From NCBI GenBank assembly GCA_905233685.1, contig CAJOEZ010000001.1:62001-126000 (forward strand): DNA of 64,000 bases. The letters are read 5' to 3'. The position numbers were made by a program, and so were the translations under genes. Below are positions 1-9,202 of the stretch, piece by piece. The notes beneath the pieces were generated by a model. It searched no databases. It was not told where the DNA came from and saw only the letters and a program-made list of their open reading frames with translations. Position 1 is the stretch's first letter; the number at the start of each line of letters is the position of its first letter. The stretch is from an uncultured Bacteroidales bacterium (GTDB taxonomy: Bacteria > Bacteroidota > Bacteroidia > Bacteroidales > F082).

Positions 1-1272
1 GAGAAAGTGAATGATACCGTCAAGAGCAAGGAACTGCTGTTTAGGTTGGCGGAGAATAATGGTTTTGAAAGGTTTTATCTGAACCAAAGGTTTTTTGTAG
101 AGATTGGATTACGAGACAGGCCTTATTGGCCAGAACTGGATTCGCTCATTAGCCTTGCCGAAAGCAAAAGATGCCAGCCATTCGCCGATTCCTTGAAGGT
201 GTTGAGAGCAAGAGACCAAGCTATAAGAATGAATTTGCAGTCCGAGGAACAGTGGAGGCAAATGGCTGTTGTCGATTCCGCCAACACGGCCCAACTTAAG
301 GCACTGATAACGCAATACGGTTTCCCGACTTGGGAGCTGGTAGGGCGGGAGGCTGCTAATGGTGCTTGGCTTATTGCCCAGCACTCGCAGTCTTTCTTGC
401 CTTGGTATCTGCAACACTATAAGCAGGCGGTCATGGACAACAATGCAGAAAGGCGTTCATTGGCTTATATGGAGGACCGTTATCTGACCCAACAGAGCAG
501 GCCTCAAATCTATGGGACTCAACTATGTACAATTGATTCGGTGACTTACTTCTTCCCAATCATTGACCCAAAGCGAGTCAACCAGCGCAGGCTTTCGATG
601 GACTTGGGACCCATAGAAGACTATATCAAGACATTTTCAGATAAAAGGCTTGATTCTTTGAAGATTTCACCTCTCTCTTTGGATTATTTGAACAACTATT
701 ACATCAACAACACAAACATGTATGCTTTTATTGAGGCATATTATCAGAACAAGGATGTTTCACAACTTCCTACTTTTTATGGGGATGGCGGCCCTTATCC
801 TTTTCCAAGGGATTTGGAGGTCTTGGCTGGTTATGTTTTTGAGGGCAATACCACGGAAGCTGTCAAAATTGCCAAGAAGATGGTGCTGTGTGGGAAGCGA
901 TTGGATGAGGAATGGCATCTGCCTCAACCTTTGATGGATTCAGTGGTTGCCTGCTATGATGAATTACGGGCTGATTACGAAAGGATGATAACCAAAGATG
1001 ACAACCAGATGCTTAATGCCATCACTTCGTTTGACACTTTGGTGAAGGTGCTTGACAACGGCTTTTATCCGCGCTACACCATCGATGCTTGGAACGGGCA
1101 CATCAAGGATCTGATTGCAGAAAAGGCAAAGACATTGACAGCGGACGACTATGAAGCTTTCTTTGAATGGTTGTATGGACAGGTTGCCGTGGGCAACTAT
1201 CACCTTTTCGACTATGACGAGTTGTACGAGGAAGTCAAGCAACGCTTGTTTGGAGTGTCCGGACTCCATTAA
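1..1272 (+). CDS. DUF6624-like hypothetical protein, possibly 5'-partial
   Basis: No biochemical role is known to me. The frame is open from the first base of the window; a GTG at 7 would give 421 residues, but the true start may lie outside. Residues about 90-180 carry the pattern I associate with DUF6624: a DxxN segment (DSANTAQLKALI), then YGFPTWELVG, AWLIAQHS, and finally EDRYL followed by QIYGTQL. The rest is predicted to be mostly helical with no motif I recognise. It appears to be a single gene: the next gene starts 74 bp later behind its own promoter box. The family assignment is moderate and the function is open. Confidence 0.5.
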   Translation, partial: EKVNDTVKSKELLFRLAENNGFERFYLNQRFFVEIGLRDRPYWPELDSLISLAESKRCQPFADSLKVLRARDQAIRMNLQSEEQWRQMAVVDSANTAQLKALITQYGFPTWELVGREAANGAWLIAQHSQSFLPWYLQHYKQAVMDNNAERRSLAYMEDRYLTQQSRPQIYGTQLCTIDSVTYFFPIIDPKRVNQRRLSMDLGPIEDYIKTFSDKRLDSLKISPLSLDYLNNYYINNTNMYAFIEAYYQNKDVSQLPTFYGDGGPYPFPRDLEVLAGYVFEGNTTEAVKIAKKMVLCGKRLDEEWHLPQPLMDSVVACYDELRADYERMITKDDNQMLNAITSFDTLVKVLDNGFYPRYTIDAWNGHIKDLIAEKAKTLTADDYEAFFEWLYGQVAVGNYHLFDYDELYEEVKQRLFGVSGLH

Positions 1273-1319
1273 ATTATGTTTTTTCGGTAATTTTTTTTCG
1301 GTAATTTGAGTAAAATGAG

Positions 1320-1327
1320 TATTTTTG
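1320..1327 (+). promoter_or_regulatory. -7 box TATTTTTG for the AAA+ ATPase gene
   Basis: TATTTTTG matches the Bacteroidota -7 consensus TAnnTTTG and lies 19 bp before the ATG at 1347. A clear -33 TTTG was not found. Confidence 0.55.
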
Positions 1328-1346
1328 CCCCGAAAATCATGGCGTT

Positions 1347-2483
1347 ATGGTAAAGAATATCAATCCGTTTATCGTTTCCGGGAAAATCGCGCCCGAATAT
1401 TTTTGCGACCGTGTCAAGGAAGCGGCTGACTTGGAGAAATCGCTTCATAACCAGATGAATGTAGTGCTGACTTCACCGCGCCGAATGGGAAAAACCTCGT
1501 TGGTTGACTTCGTTTTCGACAAGCCAGACTTCAAGGATGAGTATGTCACCATTTCTGTCGATATACTTCACACCACGACTTTTCGTGAGTTCATCCTTGC
1601 CCTCGGAACGGCGGTTTTCGACAGCGTGGCCACCCGGAGTGTGAAGTTGCGCAAGCAGTTTGTCACGTTCCTGAAATCGCTCAGTGCGAGTTTCGGCTAC
1701 GACACCATCCAAAACATGCCTACTTTTGATGTCAAGTTGGGCGATGTGCAGAACCCCGAATACACTTTGGCGGAAATTTTTGGCTATCTTGAAAAAGTCG
1801 ATAAGCGTTGTATCGTGGTCATTGACGAGTTCCAGCAAATCACGCGCTATCCTGAGAAGAATGTCGAGGCGTTGTTAAGGACTCATATTCAGAAACTTGT
1901 CAATGCCAATTTTGTGTTTTCGGGGAGTCAGCGGCGACTGATGGAGGAAATGTTTTTCTCGTCGAAGAGGCCATTTTTCCAAAGCGCGAAATCGCTCCGT
2001 TTGGAACCCATCGCATACGATGTCTATTTAGAATTTGCGACCCGCCATTTTCGGGAATCGGGGAAAGACCTTGCGCCAGATGCGTTCCGCCATGTTTACG
2101 AGACCTTTATGGGTGTCACCTTTTATGTGCAGCGCATTATGAAAGACGCTTTCGCCGAAACCCCGAAAGGCCAAACTTGCGACCTTGAGACTGTAAATCA
2201 ACTGATTGAGAGTTTTATTGATGAGTGCGACTCGCGGTTGCGCGAACAATTGGCCTATATCACAGAGGCACAAAAGGAGTTGCTTTACGCCATTCATGAG
2301 GAAAAGCAGGTGCAAGGAATCACTTCCATCGCTTTCAACAAGAAATACCGCCTGCGTTCGCCAAGTTCAACCCAATCGGCGGCACTCAAACTGCTTGAAT
2401 ATGACCTTATTACACGAAAAGAAAAAATCTATTCCATTTCCGACCCATTGATGAAACTTTGGTTGGATAGGAGAAAAGTATAA
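1347..2483 (+). CDS. AAA+ ATPase, archaeal-type ATPase family
   Basis: Predicted cytoplasmic P-loop ATPase of the family often called 'ATPase domain predominantly from Archaea', related to STAND/ORC-like ATPases. Walker A is SPRRMGKTS (residues 43-51), Walker B is CIVVIDEF (155-162), and a sensor-like strand reads FVFSGSQRR near 190. The C-terminal 80 residues look like a winged helix (TSIAFNKKYRLRSPSS then DPLMKLWLDRR), as is common in this family. The length of 378 residues is normal. Such proteins are abundant in Bacteroidota, often as single genes of unknown target. It is followed by a hairpin terminator. The ATPase call is secure; the biological role is unknown. Confidence 0.8.
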   Translation: MVKNINPFIVSGKIAPEYFCDRVKEAADLEKSLHNQMNVVLTSPRRMGKTSLVDFVFDKPDFKDEYVTISVDILHTTTFREFILALGTAVFDSVATRSVKLRKQFVTFLKSLSASFGYDTIQNMPTFDVKLGDVQNPEYTLAEIFGYLEKVDKRCIVVIDEFQQITRYPEKNVEALLRTHIQKLVNANFVFSGSQRRLMEEMFFSSKRPFFQSAKSLRLEPIAYDVYLEFATRHFRESGKDLAPDAFRHVYETFMGVTFYVQRIMKDAFAETPKGQTCDLETVNQLIESFIDECDSRLREQLAYITEAQKELLYAIHEEKQVQGITSIAFNKKYRLRSPSSTQSAALKLLEYDLITRKEKIYSISDPLMKLWLDRRKV

Positions 2484-2534
2484 TCGCTATGCCCAAACTA
2501 AATTCCAAAATCTTAGTAGTCGATAATAACAATG

Positions 2535-2561
2535 AAAGCCGCTGAAAATCAGCGGCTTTTT
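2535..2561 (+). terminator. Hairpin terminator between ATPase gene and tRNA-Lys
   Basis: An 11-bp perfect stem (AAAGCCGCTGA / TCAGCGGCTTT) with an AAA loop and a T run. It can serve the plus-strand ATPase gene and, because the stem is flanked by A/T runs, also the convergent tRNA. Confidence 0.75.
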
Positions 2562-2563
2562 CG

Positions 2564-2636
2564 TACTCCCGCAGGGGGTCGAACCCTGGACACCCTGATT
2601 AAGAGTCAGGTGCTCTACCAACTGAGCTACGGAAGC
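2564..2636 (-). tRNA. tRNA-Lys (anticodon CTT)
   Basis: A full cloverleaf reads on the minus strand. The acceptor stem is GCTTCCG/CGGGAGT with G-U pairs, the D-arm begins GCTCAGTTGG, the anticodon stem is CCTGA/TCAGG with loop CTCTTAA, and the T-arm is CAGGG-TTCGACC-CCCTG. The loop places CTT at 34-36, decoding AAG. The 3' CCA is not encoded. A TAATTTTG promoter box lies 15 bp upstream. Confidence 0.93.
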
Positions 2637-2650
2637 ATCGTTTCAGGGCG

Positions 2651-2658
2651 CAAAATTA
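2651..2658 (-). promoter_or_regulatory. -7 box TAATTTTG for tRNA-Lys
   Basis: TAATTTTG on the minus strand matches TAnnTTTG and ends 14 bp before the tRNA 5' end. Confidence 0.55.
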
Positions 2659-2745
2659 CACACTTTTTCCGTTCCTTCCACAATTTTTGGCAACTTTTTT
2701 TACTCGATTTTACAAATTATTGAAAATCAATGTATTAAAAACAAA

Positions 2746-3495
2746 TCAATTCAGGAACCAAGTCTTGAACTCGCTCACCTTGGCTTTGCTGATGATGATT
2801 TTTTCAGGCACTTCGACGTTCAAATTGACGGCCAATTTGTTGCCGAACCATATCGAGATGTCCTTGATAGACGTCCGCGACACGATGAACTGGCGGTTGG
2901 CACGGAAAAAAAGCTCGGGGTCAAGCATGTCCATCAGGTCGTCCAAAGTCACATTCATGTAGTAGTTCTTGTGCTCGAAAGTGACGATTTTCACCGTTTT
3001 GGAATCGATGTAAACGTAAGCGATATTGGTTACTGGCAGCGGTACCAACTTGTCGCGCTCCGGCATTAGGAAACAGCTTCTGTAACGCTTCCGCGTCGGT
3101 TCCATCTGCATCATGAATTTCTGCATTTGGTTGCGACCTATAACCAATGTCTTGTATTTTTCCATTGCGCGACGCAAGTCCTTTTTGTTGATGGGCTTCA
3201 ATAGGTAATCAATGCTGTTCACCTCGAAAGCCTTAAGCGCGTACTCGTCGTAAGCCGTCGTGAAGATGACGGGGCAGGTGATGTCGACCTTCTCGAAGAT
3301 GGAGAACGAGGAACCATCGGCCAGATGGATGTCCATGAAGAGCAGGTCAGGCATTTCGTTGTTCTCGAACCATTCGATGCTCTCCTCGACGGTTTCAAGT
3401 ATGCCCAAAACCTCTGCCTCTGGGCTGACCTCGCCAAGCAGTTTTTGCAAGGCCTGTGCAGCCAGCACTTCGTCTTCTATTATCAATGTTTTCAT
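2746..3495 (-). CDS. LytTR-family response regulator
   Basis: Cytoplasmic two-component response regulator of 249 residues. The receiver domain (1-115) has the acidic cluster IEDE (6-9), the phospho-acceptor D55 in LLFMDIHLADG, TTAYDEYALKAF, and the lysine of YLLKPI. The DNA-binding part (about 140-245) is LytTR type, with the typical segment FFRANRQFIVS. It starts 12 bp after the histidine-kinase stop, so it is the last gene of the 9.2-2.7 kb operon. Inference: it is phosphorylated by the upstream LytS-like kinase and probably controls the efflux genes with which it is co-transcribed. Confidence 0.93.
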   Translation of the reverse strand: MKTLIIEDEVLAAQALQKLLGEVSPEAEVLGILETVEESIEWFENNEMPDLLFMDIHLADGSSFSIFEKVDITCPVIFTTAYDEYALKAFEVNSIDYLLKPINKKDLRRAMEKYKTLVIGRNQMQKFMMQMEPTRKRYRSCFLMPERDKLVPLPVTNIAYVYIDSKTVKIVTFEHKNYYMNVTLDDLMDMLDPELFFRANRQFIVSRTSIKDISIWFGNKLAVNLNVEVPEKIIISKAKVSEFKTWFLN

Positions 3496-3506
3496 GTCGT
3501 ATCAGT

Positions 3507-4580
3507 TTAATTTTCAATCAATTGTAAAATCACTTCAAAATGAGTGCCGTCATCAATAATTTGCACTTCCTTATTCCATTGCAGTCGATAACGCTCAGCA
3601 AGATTGGCCAGACCAATGCCGCTACCTTCATCGTCTATCTTTGGTTGACGGAGGTTGCTCACCTTCAATTGGGCTTCATCATCTGTAACAATTTGAATCA
3701 CAAGCGGTTGTTTTGACGAGACAATATTGTGCTTGATGGCGTTTTCCACCAAACCTTGCACTGCAAAAGGCAACACCTTATAATTGTCGTACTTCGAATT
3801 CACCTCAAAAACCACTTTCAAATTGTCACCGTAACGGATTTGCATCATGGCGCAATAGTCTCTCACACAGGCCATTTCGTCGGCCAAAGTCACCACCTCC
3901 TTGTTTTGCAAAGTATAACGCAGCACCGACGAAAGCTGTTGCACATAGTCACCAGCCTTCTCTTGGTCAAGGTCAATGAGCGATCGCAGTGTGTTCATCG
4001 AGTTGAAAAGAAAATGCGGGTCGAGTTGCTTCTTCAAGGCTTCGTAATGCGAACGCAGGTTTTCTGTTCTAAGTTCTTCATTCTCAACGGCAATCGCTTT
4101 CTGATGATACAACGATCGCAACAGATAACAGGCCATAACGACCACCGCCATTAAGGAATAGTCGCGCACAAGCACATCCCTGACGATGCGAAACGGGAAC
4201 GGCGTGCCCGGCCTATGGGGCTCAAAAGCCAAGTTTAGGTAGGAGAACGATATGCTCAACACCGTAGTTAACAGCGTGGAACCCAGAATGATGAATAAGG
4301 TTTCCCTCCACTTCTTTATGAAGTTGATACCCATCATTTTGCGGTTATACAGAAACAGGGCAAAAATCAGGACAAAGCTGAATGCAATGTGTATCAGCAT
4401 TTTTCCGAACCTAAACTTTGGGGCAGGAGGCAAGTTCTCGGAACCTACAAACAGCGACTCGCCAAAGAAAAAAGCCAGCATGAACAAGACATGAATTCCG
4501 ACGCTGATGACAAGTGACAACACCACCATACGCCTCACTGATAAATAGACCTTTACATTATTTTGAGCTTTGACATTCAT
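3507..4580 (-). CDS. LytS/YehU-type sensor histidine kinase
   Basis: Membrane histidine kinase of the His_kinase (PF06580) type, 357 residues. Four membrane segments are visible at about 18-42, 60-80, 94-115 and 140-158, followed by a short coiled coil. The phospho-accepting H189 lies in DPHFLFNSMNTL; the N box is LVENAIKHN (277-285) and the G box is GSGIGLANLAERY (319-331). There is no large extracellular sensor, so the signal is probably sensed in the membrane. It lies 18 bp after the permease gene and 11 bp before its response regulator, which ties the pair to the ABC efflux operon. Confidence 0.92.
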   Translation of the reverse strand: MNVKAQNNVKVYLSVRRMVVLSLVISVGIHVLFMLAFFFGESLFVGSENLPPAPKFRFGKMLIHIAFSFVLIFALFLYNRKMMGINFIKKWRETLFIILGSTLLTTVLSISFSYLNLAFEPHRPGTPFPFRIVRDVLVRDYSLMAVVVMACYLLRSLYHQKAIAVENEELRTENLRSHYEALKKQLDPHFLFNSMNTLRSLIDLDQEKAGDYVQQLSSVLRYTLQNKEVVTLADEMACVRDYCAMMQIRYGDNLKVVFEVNSKYDNYKVLPFAVQGLVENAIKHNIVSSKQPLVIQIVTDDEAQLKVSNLRQPKIDDEGSGIGLANLAERYRLQWNKEVQIIDDGTHFEVILQLIEN

Positions 4581-4598
4581 CGTTCAAGGGTTTGGAGA

Positions 4599-5819
4599 TT
4601 ATTCGTAGCGCAAAGCGTTAATCGGGTCGGTTTGCGAGGCCTTCAAGGCGGGGAAGAAGCCCGAAATGAGACCCAAAACGGCGCACGACACAAAGGAAAT
4701 GACCATCCATAACGGATTGATAATGAACGGTAATGACATCACCAACGCCACGATGTAGGACAATCCGATGCCCAGCAGCAAGCCTATCACGCCACCAATC
4801 AGGCTGAGGATGATACTCTCTGTGAGGAATTGCAGCAAAATAGCCGAGTTTTTCGCTCCAATAGACATTCGCAGGCCGATTTCCTTGGTGCGCTCGGTCA
4901 CGGTGACGTACATGATATTCATGATTCCGATGCAACCTACCAACAAGGAAATCAGTGCGATAGCTACCAAAACCGTGGTAATCATACCCGTCATCGATGA
5001 CATCATTTCTAGCATTTCTTGTTGGGTACGCACCTCGAAGTCGTCATCGCCGCCATCGGGGATTTTGTGAGAGGCGCGCAGGATGTTCTCGATTTCCTCG
5101 ACGGCGGCCTCGGCCACGTCCTCAGAGGCAGCGGAACATACGATTTGTTGGATATAATCGACGCCCAACATGCGTTTTTGCACCGTGCTATAAGGCATCA
5201 CGACGAGGTCGTCCTGGTCCATGCCCATGCTGTTTTCGCCGCGTTCCTTCAGTGTCCCGATGACCTTAAAGGGGATATTGCCCACGCGGATGGTCTTGCC
5301 GATGGGGTCTTCGCCCTCGTCGAAAAGCTCCTCCACAATGGTATGCCCTATCACGCCGACCTTGGCGTATTTCTTCACGTCCTCGTCGGTGAAATTCACG
5401 CCTGTCGCAATTTCGTACTTCTTGATTTCCAGATAGTCAGGAGAGCCGCCATAGACCGTCCCCGACCAGTTTTTTGAGCCGTTCACCAATTGTCCGCCAC
5501 TATTCACCACAGGGCTGACCATCGTGATGTTCTTGGCGTTCTTGGCAATCAGCTCGCAGTCTTTCACCTTGAGCGACTGCACGTTGCTGGAACCCATGCT
5601 GACGCCGCCGCGCCTTTGGTTGGCACGCATTACCATGATGAGATTGGTGCCCATATCAGAGAGCTGGTTGGCGGTACTTTGCTTCAGGCCTTCGCCCAAA
5701 TTGACCACCGCTATGACAGCAGCAATGCCGATAACGATGCCAAGCATGGAAAGGGCCGAGCGCGTCTTGTTGCGCAACAGGGCTTTCGCCGAGATTCTTA
5801 TGAGATTCAGAATATCCAA
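4599..5819 (-). CDS. MacB-like ABC transporter permease (FtsX fold)
   Basis: Inner-membrane permease of a tripartite ABC efflux system, 406 residues. The N-terminal membrane helix follows ALLRNKTRSALSMLGIVIG, the residues up to about 265 form a MacB-type periplasmic domain, and three C-terminal helices complete the FtsX fold (MITTVLVAIALISLLVGCIG, FLTESIILSLIGGVIGLLLG, WMVISFVSCAVLGLISG). The conserved ERTKEIGLRMSIGA segment precedes the second of these. The ATPase is a separate gene just upstream rather than fused as in E. coli MacB. The substrate cannot be read from the sequence; macrolides, peptides or lipids are all seen in the family. Confidence 0.9.
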   Translation of the reverse strand: MDILNLIRISAKALLRNKTRSALSMLGIVIGIAAVIAVVNLGEGLKQSTANQLSDMGTNLIMVMRANQRRGGVSMGSSNVQSLKVKDCELIAKNAKNITMVSPVVNSGGQLVNGSKNWSGTVYGGSPDYLEIKKYEIATGVNFTDEDVKKYAKVGVIGHTIVEELFDEGEDPIGKTIRVGNIPFKVIGTLKERGENSMGMDQDDLVVMPYSTVQKRMLGVDYIQQIVCSAASEDVAEAAVEEIENILRASHKIPDGGDDDFEVRTQQEMLEMMSSMTGMITTVLVAIALISLLVGCIGIMNIMYVTVTERTKEIGLRMSIGAKNSAILLQFLTESIILSLIGGVIGLLLGIGLSYIVALVMSLPFIINPLWMVISFVSCAVLGLISGFFPALKASQTDPINALRYE

Positions 5820-5865
5820 GTTACCAGTTTTTAGTTTGCAGTTAGTAGTTAGCAGTTAGTAGTCA
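5820..5865 (-). repeat. Degenerate AACT array (A1) between ATPase and permease genes
   Basis: In the transcribed (minus) sense the gap reads as a loose series of AACT units separated by 2-5 bases (ACTACTAACTGCTAACT and so on). It begins within the last codons and stop of the ATPase gene and runs almost to the permease start. It belongs to the same family as arrays near 15.85, 17.93, 21.51, 34.46, 38.19 and 51.37 kb. Confidence 0.7.
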
Positions 5866-6602
5866 TTTTCGACGGGTAAGGCGGCCAAGGCCTCGGTTGC
5901 TGATTTGGTTGCAACGGGCTCATCACGAAGGATGTGACCGTCACGGAGGAATATCGTTCTACTCGTAAACACCGCAATGTCAGACTCGTGCGTCACAAAG
6001 GCGATGGTCTTGCCTTGCTCGTGCAAGCTTTGGAACAGGCTCATGATTTCGTAAGAAGTGCGCGTGTCAAGGTTGCCCGTGGCTTCGTCAGCGAGCACGA
6101 TGACAGGGTCGTTCACCAAGGCGCGCGCAATGGCCACACGTTGCTGCTGACCGCCAGAAAGTTGGTTGGGCATGTGACCCATGCGGTCTTTCAGACCGAC
6201 AAGCTCAAGAGCGTGCTGAGCCCTTTCGTGGCGTTCCTTATGCGACACGTCAGAATTATAGACCAAGGGCAGCTCCACGTTTTCGAGAGCCGATGTGCGC
6301 GGCAAAAGGTTATAGGACTGGAACACGAAGCCAATTTTGCGGTTGCGGATTTCCGACAGCTCATTTTTGGTGCGTTCCCTAACCGAAATGCCGTCGATGA
6401 GGTACTCGCCCGCCGTGGGCTGGTCGAGGCAGCCGAGGATGTTGAGCAGCGTCGACTTGCCGCTTCCCGACGAACCCATGATGCTCACAAACTCGCCTTG
6501 GCAGATGTCGAACGACACTCCTTTGAGCGCGTGAACCTGCTCGCTGCCAACGATAAACGTCCGCTTGAGGTTCTCAACTTTGATGATGGATGGCGTACTC
6601 AT
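5856..6602 (-). CDS. MacB/LolD-type ABC transporter ATP-binding protein
   Basis: Cytoplasmic ATPase subunit of 248 residues that energises the adjacent permease. Walker A GSSGSGKST lies at 43-51, the Q loop is FVFQSYNLLP (93-101), the signature is LSGGQQQR (148-155), and Walker B is VIVLADEATG with the catalytic Glu at about 173; the switch His is in FVTHES. The sequence FVFQSYNLLPRTSALENVELP is typical of MacB and LolD. It starts 11 bp after the adaptor stop codon. The last codons merge into an AACT-type repeat array. Confidence 0.93.
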   Translation of the reverse strand: MSTPSIIKVENLKRTFIVGSEQVHALKGVSFDICQGEFVSIMGSSGSGKSTLLNILGCLDQPTAGEYLIDGISVRERTKNELSEIRNRKIGFVFQSYNLLPRTSALENVELPLVYNSDVSHKERHERAQHALELVGLKDRMGHMPNQLSGGQQQRVAIARALVNDPVIVLADEATGNLDTRTSYEIMSLFQSLHEQGKTIAFVTHESDIAVFTSRTIFLRDGHILRDEPVATKSATEALAALPVENDY

Positions 6603-6613
6603 GTCGAAAAAGA

Positions 6614-7882
6614 TTACATCGGAGGACCGCCAGGACCGTTGCCCTTGTTGTTGCCTTTGTTTTTGTCTTTACCGGGAGGACTAGGCATGAAGGGGTTGTC
6701 GCCCTTCTTCACTTCCTTTTCCTTCGCCACATACTGCGCCGAAAGCACCACCGAATCACCGAGTTGCAAGCCTTGTTCGACGATTTTGTATGCGCCGTCG
6801 CTCATGCCTACCTTGACAGGGCGTGGCATCATTTCATCGCCTTTCTTAATCCAAACCATGGCAGGGCGTTCGCCTTCCTGCATCTCAGGGCGTTCACCCT
6901 GCGGTGGCTCAGGCATCTGGCTTTCAGGCTTTTCGGGCTTGCGCATGGTCTTCATCACCTGCTCGTCGGGCGTGAAGTTGAAAGCCTCGGCGGGTACAGC
7001 CAAGCCTTTTTGCTCTTCGGTGACAATGGTCACGCTGGCGGTCATGCCAGGGAAGAGTTTCAGGTCAGGGTTAGGAGCTTCGATAATAACAGTATAGGTC
7101 ACCACATTGCTTGTGGTGGTCGGTTTCATGCGGATTTGGTTCACAGTGCCGTTGAAGATTTCGTCCATGTAGGCATCCACAGTGAAGGTAACTCTCTGAC
7201 CCGCTTTCACTTGCCCGATGTCGGCCTCGTCCACGTCAGCTTCCACCTGCATTTTGGTCAAGTCGTTGGCGAGAGTGAACAAAGTCGGCGTGCTGAACGA
7301 AGCAGCTACTGTTTGGCCTACCTCCACAGCACGGTCAAGCACAATGCCATCGATGGGCGAGTAGATTTCGGCGTAGGCCAAGTCCACCAAAGCCTGGTCA
7401 TAGGAAGCTTGGGCGTTTTTCTTGCTCATCTGGGCTTGCGTGTAGCTGTTTTGGGCTTCTTGAAAAGCGGCGAGTGTGGCTGCATTAGCCTCGTAAAGTT
7501 GTTTTGTACGTTCATAAGTGAGTTTTGCATAATTGAGCTGGCTTTCGGCTGAGGTTAAACTCGCCTTGGCCCGACTAACGCTCTGATTGAGTGTTAGTTT
7601 GTCTAATTCAGCCAACAACTCGCCTTTCTTCACAACATCATTAAAATCCACATATATCTTCTCCACCTTGCCTGAAACTTGCGTGCCGACCTCGACGGTC
7701 TCGACAGGCTCGATGGTTCCAGTGGCCGTTACTGTGTTTTCCACTGTGTATTCTGCCACGGCGTGGGTGCGAATCACCAATTCCTTATTCGCTGATTTCT
7801 TGGCCTTTACAATGATTATCGCGGCAATCGCCACAGCGACGACAGCGAGGATAATCCACCAGATTCTTCTTTTTTTCTTCAT
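6614..7882 (-). CDS. MacA-like periplasmic adaptor (HlyD/RND family)
   Basis: Membrane-fusion protein linking the MacB-like pump to the outer-membrane channel. With the start at 7882 (MKKKRR) it has 422 residues, an N-terminal membrane anchor (IWWIILAVVAVAIAAIIIV), a first lipoyl half (GTIEPVETVEVGTQVSGKVEKIYVDFN), a long coiled-coil hairpin (about 95-160), the second lipoyl half (IYSPIDGIVLDRAVEVGQTV) and beta-barrel domains. The in-frame ATG at 7915 would overlap the TolC gene and place the anchor inside a longer leader, so it is less likely. Unusual are a Pro/Glu/Met-rich insert near 310-345 and a Lys/Gly/Asn/Pro-rich C-terminal tail (last about 25 residues). Confidence 0.9.
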   Translation of the reverse strand: MKKKRRIWWIILAVVAVAIAAIIIVKAKKSANKELVIRTHAVAEYTVENTVTATGTIEPVETVEVGTQVSGKVEKIYVDFNDVVKKGELLAELDKLTLNQSVSRAKASLTSAESQLNYAKLTYERTKQLYEANAATLAAFQEAQNSYTQAQMSKKNAQASYDQALVDLAYAEIYSPIDGIVLDRAVEVGQTVAASFSTPTLFTLANDLTKMQVEADVDEADIGQVKAGQRVTFTVDAYMDEIFNGTVNQIRMKPTTTSNVVTYTVIIEAPNPDLKLFPGMTASVTIVTEEQKGLAVPAEAFNFTPDEQVMKTMRKPEKPESQMPEPPQGERPEMQEGERPAMVWIKKGDEMMPRPVKVGMSDGAYKIVEQGLQLGDSVVLSAQYVAKEKEVKKGDNPFMPSPPGKDKNKGNNKGNGPGGPPM

Positions 7883-7883
7883 A

Positions 7884-9179
7884 TTATAGTGTGATTTGTT
7901 TTCCCATATAAACATCCAAAATCTTACGCTTCATCACCAAAGAATACTTATTCTGAATGTAGTTATTCAAAGCGTTAAGATAGCTGTTCTGTTGTTGAAG
8001 CAAGTCCACCGTCGTGATGGTACCGTATTGAAACTGAACATTATAAGCTGCAAAACTCTTGCGATAGGCATCTTCGCGCACCTGCGAGACCCTGTAGGCG
8101 TTGTAAGCCGAAATCACGTTGCGATAAGCCTGAACAACTGTCTGGCGCACCGAAAGTTGGGTCTGCTCATATTCCAATTCGGCCTGTTGGAGGGCGATAC
8201 GGCTCTTCTTCACGTTGGCCTTGGTTTGGCCGCGACTGTAAATCGGGATGCTCATCGACACACCCACCGACTCTGTTGGCTTGCCGTACCATTGACTGTT
8301 GCCGCTTTGGTCGAAGGAAAGCACGCCCATGCCCACATTGGCATTCGCGTTGATGGACGGGAAATATCCGCCTCGCGCCAAATCAACGCTCTTTTCAGCC
8401 AATCTGATGTCGTATTCTCCGATGCGCAAATCCGGCATGTAGTCCATAGCGAGGCTGACGGTTTCCTCTTCCGTCGGCAGGGTTTCCCGCAAATTTTCAA
8501 GGTTTTCCGTGTCAGGCGAGATGATTTCAAGGTTGTCGGTCGGCTCCATTGAGAGCAGCACTTTCAGGTCGAGCAGGTCGTTACCTATATTAATACGTGT
8601 GTCGACAACGTTGTTCGAGTCGCTGTAATACTGCGCCTCAAGGAGCAGTAAATCGCTTTCCAGGATGGCGCCAACCTTATAGCGTGCTTCACCCTGTTTC
8701 ATCTGCTCGCGGCTGGTTTTCAGCACTTCAAGTTGGTAATTCAGCAGTTCCTGGTTGCCGAGAATCGTGAGGAAGCTTTGCAGGATTTGCAAGGTGAGCT
8801 GGTCGTCATAGCGTTCCAACTGCACCGAGTTGCGGTCCAGGTTGAGCTTGTTTTGCGCGATGGTGTTGTTGATTTGGCCGCCTTGGTAAATCGTCACCGA
8901 TGTGCCAACGCCCACACTGCCCGAAGTCGACCAGCCGTTGGCGTTGTTGTTGAAACTCTCGCCTACTGAAGCGCTCAGATTGGGCAAGCGCTGCTGCTTC
9001 GACTGCTCGTAGGTGGTCTCCAACGACTCACCCGTCAGCTCCATCGACTTGCGATCGTAGCTGTTCGCGACGGCAAAACGCAGGCAGTCTTCTAACGAGA
9101 AACGATAGCTCTTGCTCTCTTGTGCATAGGTGGAAAGAGCCAGCAAAACCAAAAAGACCGATGTCAAAATTTTCTTCAT
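7884..9179 (-). CDS. TolC-family outer membrane efflux protein
   Basis: Outer-membrane channel of the tripartite pump and first gene of the operon. The start at 9179 (MKKILTS) gives a clean signal peptide ending STYAQ and 431 residues; an upstream ATG at 9215 would bury it. The two TolC repeats are recognisable from LEDCLRFAVANSYD and from LAEKSVDLARGGYFPSINANA, each with alpha-helical hairpins rich in Gln, Asn and Tyr. It ends 1 bp before the adaptor ATG, so translation is tightly coupled. A TATTTTTG promoter box lies upstream at 9203-9210, giving one transcript for all six genes down to 2746. Confidence 0.92.
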   Translation of the reverse strand: MKKILTSVFLVLLALSTYAQESKSYRFSLEDCLRFAVANSYDRKSMELTGESLETTYEQSKQQRLPNLSASVGESFNNNANGWSTSGSVGVGTSVTIYQGGQINNTIAQNKLNLDRNSVQLERYDDQLTLQILQSFLTILGNQELLNYQLEVLKTSREQMKQGEARYKVGAILESDLLLLEAQYYSDSNNVVDTRINIGNDLLDLKVLLSMEPTDNLEIISPDTENLENLRETLPTEEETVSLAMDYMPDLRIGEYDIRLAEKSVDLARGGYFPSINANANVGMGVLSFDQSGNSQWYGKPTESVGVSMSIPIYSRGQTKANVKKSRIALQQAELEYEQTQLSVRQTVVQAYRNVISAYNAYRVSQVREDAYRKSFAAYNVQFQYGTITTVDLLQQQNSYLNALNNYIQNKYSLVMKRKILDVYMGKQITL

Positions 9180-9202
9180 GGATTCGGAAACATTTTCTTT
9201 TG

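Noticed and set aside
1-9. GTG 7 as certain start of the first gene
   Set aside because: The frame is open to the window edge, so the real start may lie upstream.
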